A stretch of 64,000 nt of DNA from Planctomycetota bacterium (GTDB lineage: Bacteria; Planctomycetota; UBA1135; GCA-002686595), in NCBI GenBank assembly GCA_002862085.1, contig PKCK01000013.1, forward strand, positions 1 through 64,000. The letters run 5' to 3'. Position 1 is the stretch's first letter. Each line of letters starts with the position of its first letter. The translations under genes and the position numbers were made by a program. Below, piece by piece: positions 33,512-42,628 of this stretch. The notes beneath the pieces were generated by a model. That model searched no databases. It was not told the origin of the DNA and saw nothing but the letters and a program-made list of their open reading frames with translations.

Positions 33512-35629
33512 ATGGAACACGAGGGGAACGAGGAGGTCCGTGAGCCGAGCGCCGCGGAGCTGGCCGGGTTGTTCGACGAGGCGTCGCACACCGTGCCGGA
33601 CGCGTACTCGGAGGACCCGCTCGGCCGCGGGCCGCTGCCGCCCGCTCCCTCCGGTGGGCCGCACACGTTCGAGGACGACCCGGGCGGCGGCTGGTTCGTG
33701 GCCGAGGCGGCGAAGTTCGCGCCGGCCGCCCCCCCCGCCGAGCCCGGACCGGTGCCCGACGTGGACGCGGCCATGGACGAGCTGCTCGCCGCGGTCTCGA
33801 GCACCTGGGGCTTCTCGGAGCTCCGCCCCGCCCAGGAGGAGGCGATGCGCGCCTCCCTCACTGCGCGAGACGTCCTGGTGATCATGCCCACCGGCGGTGG
33901 CAAGTCCCTCTGCTACCAGGCTCCCGCCGTGATCCGCCCGGGGCTGACCCTGGTCATCAGCCCGCTCATCGCATTGATGAAGGACCAGCTCGACGGGCTC
34001 TTGGCCAACGGCGTTCGCGCCGCCATGCTCTCGAGCGCCCTCGAAGCCGACGAACGGTCCGCCGTGCGGGGAGCGCTCGCGAGGGGCGAGCTCGACCTTC
34101 TCTTCGTCTCGCCCGAGCGCCTCGCAGCAGAGGGCTTCATCGACGAGCTCGCGCGCTCGGGCCTGACCTCGATCGCCGTGGACGAGGCCCACTGCATCAG
34201 CCACTGGGGGCACGATTTCCGGCCCGACTACCGCGCCATCGGCGCCCTCCGCGCGCGCCGCCCGGACGTCCCGATCATCGCTCTCACCGCGACCGCGACC
34301 CCGCGCGTCCGCGAGGACATCGAGGAGGCTCTCGGCCTCGTCGATCCGGTGCGGGTGGTCGGCGACTTCGATCGGCCGAACCTGACGTACCGCGTCGTCC
34401 CCCGCCTCGATCTCGAGAGTCAGGTGATGAAGGTCGTCGAGCGCCACCCGGGACAGGCGGGGATCGTCTACTGCATCCGCCGCAAGGACACCGAGAGCCT
34501 CGCCTCGACCCTCGCGCGCCGAGGCGTCCGCGCCATGCCCTACCACGCGGGCCTCGACCCCGCCCAGCGCACCGCGGTCCAGGAGTCCTTCCTCAACGAG
34601 GGCATCGACGTCGTCGTGGCGACCGTCGCCTTCGGCATGGGCATCGATCGCCCTGACGTGCGCTTCGTCATCCACGCGAGCCTCCCCAAGGGCGTCGAGC
34701 AGTACAGCCAGGAGACCGGTCGCGCTGGCCGTGACGGGCTCCCTTCCGAGTGCCTGATGCTCTACAGCGGGTCCGATTTCCAGGGCTGGAAGGGGATCAT
34801 GGAGCGCAGCGCACAGGAGGCCGAGGCCGCCGGCGCCGACGGTGCCATGGACGAGCTCAGCGGGAGTCTCCAGCGCCTCGGCGAGCTCTGGGGATTCGCG
34901 AACGGAGGCCTCTGCCGGCACAAGTTCCTGGTCGAGTACTTCGGCGGCAGCTACGAGCAAGCCGCCGATGGCTGCGGCGCGTGCGACGTTTGCCTCGGCG
35001 AGCTGACGACCGTGGACGAGAGCGAGGTCGTCGCTCAGAAGATCCTGTCGTGCATCGTCCGCTGCGACCAGCGCTACGGCGCCGGGCACGTGACCGACGT
35101 GCTCCGCGGCGCGAACACCGAGCGCATCCGCAGCCGTCGCCACGACCAGCTGACGACCTACGGACTGATGAAGGGGCGCGCCGCCTCCGAGATCCGCGCG
35201 TGGATCGACCAGCTGGTCGGCCTGGGGCACGTGGGCGTGGCGTCCGGCAACTACCCGACCCTGCACCTCACCCAGAGCGGCGTCGAGGTCATGAAGGGCG
35301 AGCGCGAGGTGACGCTGCTCCTCCCGAAGGCGCCGAAGCGCTCCACGAAGCGCCGCGGCGGATCCCTGGCGGCCGTCGCGCAGGAGGAGTCGCTCGAGGT
35401 GGACGAAGCGCTCTTCGAGAAGCTCCGGGCGCTCCGCAAGGAGATGGCCACCGAGCGCAGCGTCCCGCCCTACATCCTCTTCAACGATCGATCCCTCGCG
35501 CACATGGCGGCGCACCGGCCCACCACGAACGCGGAGTTCCTCGAGATCAAGGGCGTCGGCGAGAAGAAGGCCAAGGACCTGGGCGAGAACTTCATGTCCG
35601 TCATCCGCGATCACGTCGTGGACGACTGA
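33512..35629 (+). CDS. recQ: ATP-dependent DNA helicase RecQ (long form)
   Basis: 705 residues. An acidic, proline-rich N-terminal extension of about 90 residues precedes the helicase core: WGFSELRPAQEEAM, Walker A MPTGGGKSLCY (K131), DEAH in VDEAHCISHWGHDFRPDY, and motif VI QETGRAGRDG. The RQC zinc site is intact (C, then CGACDVC), and a C-terminal HRDC-type domain ends LEIKGVGEKKAKDLGENF. It acts at stalled forks and in recombination. Compare the shorter recQ at 47644-49461. Confidence 0.95.
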   Translation: MEHEGNEEVREPSAAELAGLFDEASHTVPDAYSEDPLGRGPLPPAPSGGPHTFEDDPGGGWFVAEAAKFAPAAPPAEPGPVPDVDAAMDELLAAVSSTWGFSELRPAQEEAMRASLTARDVLVIMPTGGGKSLCYQAPAVIRPGLTLVISPLIALMKDQLDGLLANGVRAAMLSSALEADERSAVRGALARGELDLLFVSPERLAAEGFIDELARSGLTSIAVDEAHCISHWGHDFRPDYRAIGALRARRPDVPIIALTATATPRVREDIEEALGLVDPVRVVGDFDRPNLTYRVVPRLDLESQVMKVVERHPGQAGIVYCIRRKDTESLASTLARRGVRAMPYHAGLDPAQRTAVQESFLNEGIDVVVATVAFGMGIDRPDVRFVIHASLPKGVEQYSQETGRAGRDGLPSECLMLYSGSDFQGWKGIMERSAQEAEAAGADGAMDELSGSLQRLGELWGFANGGLCRHKFLVEYFGGSYEQAADGCGACDVCLGELTTVDESEVVAQKILSCIVRCDQRYGAGHVTDVLRGANTERIRSRRHDQLTTYGLMKGRAASEIRAWIDQLVGLGHVGVASGNYPTLHLTQSGVEVMKGEREVTLLLPKAPKRSTKRRGGSLAAVAQEESLEVDEALFEKLRALRKEMATERSVPPYILFNDRSLAHMAAHRPTTNAEFLEIKGVGEKKAKDLGENFMSVIRDHVVDD

Positions 35630-35638
35630 CCAGAGGCC

Positions 35639-36160
35639 TCAGGCGGTCTCGGGCGCTGGCCGGCGCCCCTCGACGCCCTCGCAGCGGACACCGCTGCGCT
35701 CGAGCAGCTCCGCCGTCACACCGCGGCCCGGCACGAGGCCGCTCTCCAAGTGCGTCGCCGCGCAGCCGCAGGAGGGTGAGCGCTCCTTGAGGAAGGCGCG
35801 TCGGATCCCGCGCGCGCGGCATCGTTCGAGCGCGGCTTCTGCCCCGGCGAGGAAGGCGGACGTCACGTCGTCGCCGTGGATCGAGACGACGCGACCCTCC
35901 CCGTCGAGCACGTCCGCCGAGGGCGCGGTGAGGTTGGCCGCAGGTCGTGGCGTGGGGAGGCCGCCGCTCTCCTCGGGGCAGAACGGGACAGGTTCGCAAC
36001 CGTCGCGCGCGAGCTCCGCCTCGAGCGCCATGTCGCGGTTGTCGCCGCCCTCGTAGGTGCAGGCACGCCCCAGGAGACAGGCGCTGACGAGCACGGGTTC
36101 CGGGACCGCGTCCGGACGGATCGAGGAGTGCTCGGGCGGCTGCTGCATGTCGAAGAACAT
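35639..36160 (-). CDS. DUF523 family protein
   Basis: 173 residues with the family signatures VLVSACLLGRACTYEGGDNR, PFCPEESGGLPTPR and FLKERSPSCGC, with conserved cysteines suggesting a metal cluster or redox centre. Function unknown. The ATG at 36160 (MFFDMQQ) gives about the usual length; another ATG four codons in is an alternative. It is convergent with recQ (9-nt gap). Confidence 0.85.
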   Translation of the reverse strand: MFFDMQQPPEHSSIRPDAVPEPVLVSACLLGRACTYEGGDNRDMALEAELARDGCEPVPFCPEESGGLPTPRPAANLTAPSADVLDGEGRVVSIHGDDVTSAFLAGAEAALERCRARGIRRAFLKERSPSCGCAATHLESGLVPGRGVTAELLERSGVRCEGVEGRRPAPETA

Positions 36161-36310
36161 GACACGCCCGTCCCGATCAGGGGAAGCGCGAGACCGCTCG
36201 GCGATCCGCAACAGATCGGCCTCGAGGCCGGACGACCCACCTGGCAGCCCGACAGGGGCTCCGCCGAGCCGGATGCACGGGCCGTCCCCGAACGAATCAA
36301 AGGAACGAAC

Positions 36311-37279
36311 ATGCTGTTGAGGGTCATCAGCGCCGCCGTCCTGGCGGCTCATCTCTGCGGAACCAGCGCCGCCTCCCCGTCCACCACCGACGTGAACTCG
36401 TCCGACGCCGCCGGCGAGAAGGGTCTCGCGGTCGCCCATTGGGACGGGATCGAGGTGGTTCCGGGCGACGGGATCTCAGGTCTCGGGAAGCAGGCGCGCG
36501 AGTCCATCGAGCGCTGGCGAACCTTTGCCGAGCGTCGCGGCTACCGCATCGATCTCGATGAGAGTCAGCGGGTCTTGCTGGTGTCCGACAGCGAACGCTT
36601 CCAGAACGTGAGCCGCAGTCTCGCCATCGTCGACGGCGCGCTCCAGCGCACCGCAGCCTTCACGGGGCCCCGGGAGACGCCGATCACCATCCTCCGCGCA
36701 TCGAACGAGGTCGACGCCAGCACCGCGCGCGTCGCCGCGGACGGTCTGGGCTTCGGCGGGCATGTTTTCATGTACGTGGAGACCGGGAGCTTTCGCGAAC
36801 GTCGCGCGGTGGACGCGCGCCTCGCGGAGGCCGTCGTGCACGCGGAGCTCACGCTCCACGCACCGTTCCTCTCGGAGTGGATGGCCGACGGGCTCGCCAG
36901 CGCCATCGCGAACGAGACCACCCAGCGCGGCATCATCGGCGGGGAGCCGAAGACGTTCAGGAACGTCCAATCGAAGGTCTCGAAGACCGCGCGCGCGCGC
37001 GACCGACGCAGCGTCGACCTGTTCGAGGTCAGCGGCGTCGAGGCCGGCGAGAAGGCCGCGCCGCTGGAGGCCGAGGCGATGACCATCGTCTCCTTCCTCC
37101 GCAAGCACCACGAGGCCGCGTTCCGCGACCTGGTGATCGAGCTCGGCACGAACGAGCCCGCCCAGGGCCGCGCGAAGTATCGGGACGAGGAGGACGCGCT
37201 CCGCCGTCACTGCGGCCTCGGCGCTCTCGAGGAGATCGAACTGGCACTCCGCAAGGGGCGCGCGTACCGCAAGCGCTGA
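36311..37279 (+). CDS. secreted protein resembling MA-type metallopeptidases
   Basis: 322 residues with a signal-peptide-like start (LLRVISAAVLAAHLCGTSAA). The region AVVHAELTLHAPFLSEWMAD, then GLASAIANE, parallels the H...P-x-W-x-x-x-G-x-A region of peptidase MA / DUF1570-like proteins, but a canonical HEXXH is not present (HAELT), so catalysis is doubtful. The start has an AAAGGA Shine-Dalgarno sequence 7 nt upstream. A hairpin follows the stop. Confidence 0.7.
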   Translation: MLLRVISAAVLAAHLCGTSAASPSTTDVNSSDAAGEKGLAVAHWDGIEVVPGDGISGLGKQARESIERWRTFAERRGYRIDLDESQRVLLVSDSERFQNVSRSLAIVDGALQRTAAFTGPRETPITILRASNEVDASTARVAADGLGFGGHVFMYVETGSFRERRAVDARLAEAVVHAELTLHAPFLSEWMADGLASAIANETTQRGIIGGEPKTFRNVQSKVSKTARARDRRSVDLFEVSGVEAGEKAAPLEAEAMTIVSFLRKHHEAAFRDLVIELGTNEPAQGRAKYRDEEDALRRHCGLGALEEIELALRKGRAYRKR

Positions 37280-37316
37280 GCGTGCTCCCCGCGGGGAGCT
37301 GCTGATCACACGGGGG

Positions 37317-37343
37317 GCCCGGCCGTCGACGAGACGGCCGGGC
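37317..37343 (+). terminator. terminator hairpin
   Basis: An 11-bp perfect stem (37317-37327 with 37333-37343, 5-nt loop) followed by TCCTTCT. It lies 37 nt after the upstream stop and before the sulfatase. Confidence 0.75.
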
Positions 37344-37474
37344 TCCTTCTCTGGCGGGCCTCCTCGCAGCGGCGCCGGAGGGTGCGGGCGAGCGGTCCGG
37401 AGCGCCGCTCCATCGAGGAACGTAGAGCGGGCGCAGCCGGGGACGAAGGCGTCGCGCGCGGGTACAACAGAGCC

Positions 37475-39130
37475 ATGGCCCTCCGCATCTTCGTTCCCCT
37501 GATCGCAGCCCTCTTCCTCGGTGCGCCCGTCGAGGGCGCCTGCCAGGGAGACACGTCGCGGCCACTCAACGTCCTCTGGCTGACCGTCGAGGACATGAGT
37601 CCCTGGATCGGTCCCTACGGGGACGAGACCGTTCCGACGCCGCGACTCGACGCCTTCGCCGCCGAATCGCTGCGCTACGACAACGCCTTCGCGTGCTCGC
37701 CCGTCTGCTCCCCGGCGCGGACGGCGATCCTGACGGGGATCGAGCCCCCGCGGATGGGCGCCATGCACATGCGGGTGCGGTCGCGCTCGAAGGCGGCAGG
37801 GGACGAGGCGTACGCCGGGATCCCCCTCTACGAGGCGGTGCCCCCGGCCTTCGTCGAGCCGTTCCCGCGGGCCCTGCGGCGCGCTGGCTGGTACGCCACC
37901 AATCACGCCAAGACGGACTACCAGTTCAAAGCACCCGCGGACACGTGGGACGCCTCCTCGGGGAAGGCGGAGTACACGAACCGGCCGGACGGGGCGCCCT
38001 TCTTCGCCGTCTACAACCACACCGGCACGCACGAGTCCCAGGCCTTCCCGAGCGCGAGGCGACGCGCCTCGGCGGTGTCGCTCGAGGACGTCCCGGTCCC
38101 CCCCATCTATCCGGACACGCCCGCCGTGCGCGACGCCATGAAGCGCACCTACGACAACATCGCCGCCATGGACCGCTGGTTCGGCGCGCAGCTCGACCGG
38201 CTCGAGGAGAGCGGGCTCGCCGACAGCACGGTCGTCTTCTTCTTCTCGGACCACGGCGTGGGACTCCCCCGCGGCAAGCGCTCGCTCTACGGGACGGGGA
38301 CGCGCGTCCCGCTCCTCGTGCGGTTCCCCGCGGGCCAGTGGCCCGCGGGCATCGGCCCGGGCACCTCCACCGAGAGGCTGGTCAGCTTCGTCGACTTCGG
38401 ACCGACCGTCCTCAGCCTCGCCGGGATCGAGCCGGACGAGCGCCTCGACGGCCGCGCGTTCCTCGGCGAGCACGAGGCTGCGCCGCGGGACACGGTGTTC
38501 TTCCACGCGGATCGCTTCGACGCGGCGCGGGATCGCGCGCGCGGCGTGACGGACGGCCGCTACCTGGTGATCCACAACCTCCTACCCGACGTCCCACACC
38601 TCATCCCGAACGCGTACCGGGAGCGCCTGCCGATGACCGCCGAGCTCTACGCGCTGCGGGACGGCGGAGCCGCGAGCTGGACGAGGACGCCCGCGCAGTG
38701 GCAGGTCGGATCCTCCCGGCGGCCCGAGTTCGAGTGGTACGACTCACTCCTCGATCCCTGGGAGGTCCGGAACCTCGCCGGGGAGCAGGACCTCCCCGGC
38801 GACGGGGCCGAGCGGCTGATCCGGCTCGACGCGATGATCGCGGCGCGCCGCCTCGGGGCCGCGGTCGATCTCGGCCTGATCGAGGACGAGGCCGCGATGG
38901 TCGCCGAGCACCTCTGGCCGCCGGACGGCGCTCAGCCGACGACGGCCGCGCCCACCCTCGGGACGGACGGCCGCCTCTCCTGCAGGACGGAGGGCGGCCT
39001 CATCGCCGTCCGCGTGGACGGAGTGTGGCGGCCGTACGACGGCGCGCCCGTGCCACGCGGCGCGGAGCTGGAGACGCGCGCGCACCGCGTGGGCTTCCGC
39101 CCCTCCGCGGTGGTGACTCTTCGCCCGTGA
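37475..39130 (+). CDS. sulfatase, formylglycine type
   Basis: 551 residues. A signal peptide (about 1-27) precedes the sulfatase fold: VLWLTVEDMSPWIGPYG with metal-binding residues, then C78-S-P-A-R82, the C-x-P-x-R motif in which the cysteine is oxidised to formylglycine, and FFFSDHG with the second metal ligands. The product is probably periplasmic and removes sulfate from a polysaccharide or other ester. No glycosidase or anaerobic maturase gene is adjacent. The ATG at 37475 fits the signal peptide. Confidence 0.9.
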   Translation: MALRIFVPLIAALFLGAPVEGACQGDTSRPLNVLWLTVEDMSPWIGPYGDETVPTPRLDAFAAESLRYDNAFACSPVCSPARTAILTGIEPPRMGAMHMRVRSRSKAAGDEAYAGIPLYEAVPPAFVEPFPRALRRAGWYATNHAKTDYQFKAPADTWDASSGKAEYTNRPDGAPFFAVYNHTGTHESQAFPSARRRASAVSLEDVPVPPIYPDTPAVRDAMKRTYDNIAAMDRWFGAQLDRLEESGLADSTVVFFFSDHGVGLPRGKRSLYGTGTRVPLLVRFPAGQWPAGIGPGTSTERLVSFVDFGPTVLSLAGIEPDERLDGRAFLGEHEAAPRDTVFFHADRFDAARDRARGVTDGRYLVIHNLLPDVPHLIPNAYRERLPMTAELYALRDGGAASWTRTPAQWQVGSSRRPEFEWYDSLLDPWEVRNLAGEQDLPGDGAERLIRLDAMIAARRLGAAVDLGLIEDEAAMVAEHLWPPDGAQPTTAAPTLGTDGRLSCRTEGGLIAVRVDGVWRPYDGAPVPRGAELETRAHRVGFRPSAVVTLRP

Positions 39131-39678
39131 GCCGCAGGCGACCCGCTGCTCGTCGACGGGGAACCGGGGCACGAGCGGGACCGACGATCCAGGAGAGGCC
39201 GCCGAGGCGATCGAGAGAACGACGCGCGGACGCGTGCCTCGACCGGGCGGACGCTCGAACGCCGGAGGAGGCCACCCGCGACGACGAGGTGTTCGAAGCC
39301 CAGCACGAGCGACGCGGCCACGGCCGCGACCACGGGCCGCGGAACGAGTCGGGCTTGGACCGCCGGCTCGCTCGAGCGCGCGTGTCCCGTGCGCCAGTCA
39401 GCCGCGGACGCCGATCCCCGACCCCGGAGTCCACGCCAGCCCGAGGACCTCGACCGCCTGGAGTCGCACGAGCGGGGGCGGTGTCTGGTCGCGCCTGGCG
39501 GCGACGCGCTCGAGTCGGCGTTCGATCCACGGCCGGTGCAGGCCCGAAGCGGTCCTCGCGCGAGACGAACCCGGCCGCGCTCGCCGCGGCTCGCCCCTCG
39601 GAAGCCCAGCGGAGGACGGCCGGGCGGCCAGACCAGGATTTGAGGTGATAGCGCGCCGCTGATCGGGACAATGGAGCG
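39131..39678 (-). pseudogene. gene-free stretch with possible decayed minus-strand coding fragments
   Basis: 548 nt with no intact gene I would accept. On the minus strand, about 39540-39382 reads LHRPWIERRLERVAARRD and on to a TGA with strongly GC-biased third positions. After a frame change, about 39360-39260 encodes a hydrophobic stretch (VVAAVAASLVLGFEHLVVAG) with similar bias. These may be remnants of one frameshifted gene, or chance in high-GC DNA. Confidence 0.25.
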
Positions 39679-40224
39679 ATGCGCGCCCTGACCCTCGAAG
39701 TCAACGGGGACCGGCTGGAGACCGCCGCTCCCGACCACTGGACGCTCCTCGAAGTGCTCCGCTACAAGCTCGGCCTGACCGGCTCGAAGCAGGGCTGTGA
39801 CAAGGGCGACTGCGGCGCGTGCACCGTCCTCGTGAACGGGACCCCCGTGCTGGCCTGCCTGACGCTCGCGGCCGAGGCACAGGGCAAGGAGGTCACGACC
39901 ATCGAGGGGCTCCGCCCGCTCCACCTCGCCGCCGGCGGCAGCGGTGTCGATCCCGTCCAGGACGCGTTCGACCGCTGCGGCGCGCTGCAGTGCGGCTTCT
40001 GCCAGCCGGGCATGATGCTGTCCGCGAGGGCGCTGCTCGCCAAGGACCCCAGCCCGAGCCGAGAGGCCATCCAGAAGGCGCTCTCCGGCAACCTCTGCCG
40101 CTGCACCGGGTACACCCAGATCCTCGAGGCGGTCGAGACCGCGCTGGCGGAGCGCACGGGCTCCGACACGCCGCGCCCCGCCTGGACCGCCGACCACGAT
40201 CACGTCCGCGAGGGGAGCCTCTGA
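39679..40224 (+). CDS. hcrC: [2Fe-2S] small subunit, 4-hydroxybenzoyl-CoA reductase type
   Basis: 181 residues of the xanthine-oxidase-family iron-sulfur subunit. A plant-ferredoxin domain (GSKQGCDKGDCGACTVLV, then C in VLACL) and a second [2Fe-2S] domain (CGFCQPGMM, LCRCTGY) are complete, so both clusters should form. It passes electrons between the Mo and FAD subunits encoded next. The C-terminal tail is about 25 residues longer than usual. Naming follows the 4Fe-4S-bearing FAD subunit. Confidence 0.88.
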   Translation: MRALTLEVNGDRLETAAPDHWTLLEVLRYKLGLTGSKQGCDKGDCGACTVLVNGTPVLACLTLAAEAQGKEVTTIEGLRPLHLAAGGSGVDPVQDAFDRCGALQCGFCQPGMMLSARALLAKDPSPSREAIQKALSGNLCRCTGYTQILEAVETALAERTGSDTPRPAWTADHDHVREGSL

Positions 40225-40252
40225 GGCCGCCTCTCGGAATCGACGAACCACC

Positions 40253-42628
40253 ATGGCTGCACGCGACATCCACGGGCCCGAGGCCCCCTGGGACGACTTC
40301 AAGGTCGTCGGCAAGAGCCACCGCAAGATCGATGGGATGGCCAAGGCCACGGGCGAGGCCGTCTACGCGGACGACATCCAGCTCCCCGGGATGCTCCACG
40401 CGAAGACCCTCCGGAGCCCCCACGCCCACGCCCGGATCCTCTCCATCGACACGAGCCGCGCCGAGGCGCTCCCCGGAGTGCACGCGGTGATCACCGGCGC
40501 GGACCTGTCGATCCAGTACGGCGTGATCCCGTGGACCCCTGACGAGACGGCCCTGGCCGTGGACAAGGTCCGCTTCATCGGCGACGAGGTGGCAGCCGTG
40601 GCCGCGGTGGACGAGGACACCGCGAACGCCGCCCTCGAGCTCATCGACGTGGAGTACGAGGAGCTCCACGCCTACATGGATCCGCGCGACGCCCTGGAGC
40701 GGGACGAGCCCCAGATCCACGCCAACCGCAAGAACAACAACGTCTCCAAGCACGTCGAGCTGGAGTTCGGTGACGTCGAGGGCGCCCGGGAGAGCGCGGA
40801 CCTCGTGGTGAACGGCCACTACGAGTTCCACGGCTCGACCCACACGGCCATCGAGCCGCACTGCGCGGTCGCTCGCGTGTCCCCCGAGGGCATCCTGACG
40901 CTCTGGAGCTCGACCCAGATCTCCCACTACGTCCACCGCGCCCTGGCGCGCGTGCTGGAGTGGGAGCCCCAGAAGATCCGCGTCATCCAGCCCTGCCTCG
41001 GCGGCGCCTTCGGCGGCAAGTCGGATCCCTTCAGCCTGGAGTTCTGCGTCGCCAAGCTGAGCCAGATCACCGGCCGGCCCGTGAAGATGCTCTGGACGCG
41101 CGAGGAGGTGTTCTACGCGCACCGCGGCCGCCACCCCATGTCGCTCGACTACACGACGAGCGCCACCGAGGACGGCAAGATCACCGGGGTCGACGCGAAG
41201 ATCCTGATCGACGGCGGCTCGTACAGCTCCTTCGGCCTCGTCACGACCTACTACTCCGGCCAGCTGCTCACCGGCCCGTACGACTTCCCGTCGTACCGCT
41301 ACGACTCCACGCGCGTCTTCACCAACAAGCCACCGTGCGGTCCGAAGCGAGGCCATGGCTCCGTCCAGCCGCGCTTCGCCTTCGAGTGCCAGCTCGACGA
41401 GGTGGCGGAGCAGCTCGGCATCGACCCCATCGAGATCCGCCGCAAGAACTTCCACGGCGAGCACACGAAGACGGTCAACGGCCAGCGCATCACCTCCAGC
41501 GGCTTCATGGAGTGCCTCGAGAAGGTCGAGCGCGGCTCCGACTGGAAGGCCCGCCACCGCCAGCTGCCCACCGGCCAGGGCCTCGGCGTCGCCGGCTCGA
41601 TGTACATCTCGGGGACGAACTACCCGATCTATCCGAACGACATGCCCCAGGCGGGCATCCAGCTCAAGGTCGATCGCTCCGGTCTCGTGACCGTCTTCAG
41701 CGGCGCCAACGACATCGGGCAGGGATCGAACTCGGTCGTGCGCTACATCGTCGCCGAGGAGCTCGGGATGGACGTCGAGCACGTCCGCGTCGTCGCCGCC
41801 GACTCGGACCTCTGCCCGGTCGACCTCGGCGCGTACTCGAGCCGCGTGACCTTCATGGTCGGCAACGCGACGATCGACGCCGCGCGCAAGCTGCGCAAGA
41901 AGGTCGTGGCCGCGGTGGCCGAGGCCTGGGAGGTCGAGGAGCGGCGCGTGCGGCTCATCGAAGGCCGCGTGATCGACCTCGAGGACGTCGAGCACGTCCT
42001 CGACACGCGCGAGGCCTTCGAGATCGCGGAGGCGCGCTTCGACACCCTCGGCGCCACCGGCTCCTACAACACCCCGACCCTCGGCGGCGATTACCGCGGC
42101 GGCACGATCGGGGCGAGCCCGGCGTACTCCTTCACGGCGCACATCGTGGAGGCCCACGTCGACGAGGAAACCGGCCGGATCACGGTGCCGAAGGTCTGGT
42201 GCGCCCACGACTGCGGCCGCGCCCTCAACCCGCGCCTGGTGGCGGGCCAGATCGAGGGCTCGGTCTACATGGGCATCGCCGAGGCGCTGCTGGAGGACCA
42301 CAAGGTCAACCGCTTCGGGCTGCACTCGGGTCCGTCGCTGCTCGACTACCGGATCCCGACGGCCATCGACACGCCCGAGATCGAGGCCTACATCGTCGAG
42401 AGCCTCGATCCCGAGGGGCCCTACGGCGCGAAGGAGGCCGGTGAGGGTCCGCTCCACTCCGCCATCCCGGCGCTCGCCAACGCGATCCACGACGCAGTGG
42501 GCATCCGCCTCCGCGAGCTGCCATTCACCCCGGCCAAGGTCCTCGCGGCCCTGCGCGAGAAGCGCGAGCGCGAGGCCGCCGGCGGCGCCGCGGCGAAGGC
42601 CATGGACCGCGCGACGGAGGTGCTCTGA
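40253..42628 (+). CDS. hcrA: molybdopterin-binding large subunit, 4-hydroxybenzoyl-CoA reductase-like
   Basis: 791 residues: aldehyde oxidase a/b hammerhead domain (about 15-130) then two molybdopterin-binding domains. Visible motifs are LGGAFGGKSDPF and the active-site-glutamate region YGAKEAGEGPLHSA near the C-terminus; HSGPSLLDYRIPTAIDTPEI resembles HcrA/HbaC as I recall them. The substrate is not provable from the sequence: aromatic acyl-CoA or another heterocycle. The stop overlaps the next start (TGATG). Confidence 0.85.
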   Translation: MAARDIHGPEAPWDDFKVVGKSHRKIDGMAKATGEAVYADDIQLPGMLHAKTLRSPHAHARILSIDTSRAEALPGVHAVITGADLSIQYGVIPWTPDETALAVDKVRFIGDEVAAVAAVDEDTANAALELIDVEYEELHAYMDPRDALERDEPQIHANRKNNNVSKHVELEFGDVEGARESADLVVNGHYEFHGSTHTAIEPHCAVARVSPEGILTLWSSTQISHYVHRALARVLEWEPQKIRVIQPCLGGAFGGKSDPFSLEFCVAKLSQITGRPVKMLWTREEVFYAHRGRHPMSLDYTTSATEDGKITGVDAKILIDGGSYSSFGLVTTYYSGQLLTGPYDFPSYRYDSTRVFTNKPPCGPKRGHGSVQPRFAFECQLDEVAEQLGIDPIEIRRKNFHGEHTKTVNGQRITSSGFMECLEKVERGSDWKARHRQLPTGQGLGVAGSMYISGTNYPIYPNDMPQAGIQLKVDRSGLVTVFSGANDIGQGSNSVVRYIVAEELGMDVEHVRVVAADSDLCPVDLGAYSSRVTFMVGNATIDAARKLRKKVVAAVAEAWEVEERRVRLIEGRVIDLEDVEHVLDTREAFEIAEARFDTLGATGSYNTPTLGGDYRGGTIGASPAYSFTAHIVEAHVDEETGRITVPKVWCAHDCGRALNPRLVAGQIEGSVYMGIAEALLEDHKVNRFGLHSGPSLLDYRIPTAIDTPEIEAYIVESLDPEGPYGAKEAGEGPLHSAIPALANAIHDAVGIRLRELPFTPAKVLAALREKREREAAGGAAAKAMDRATEVL

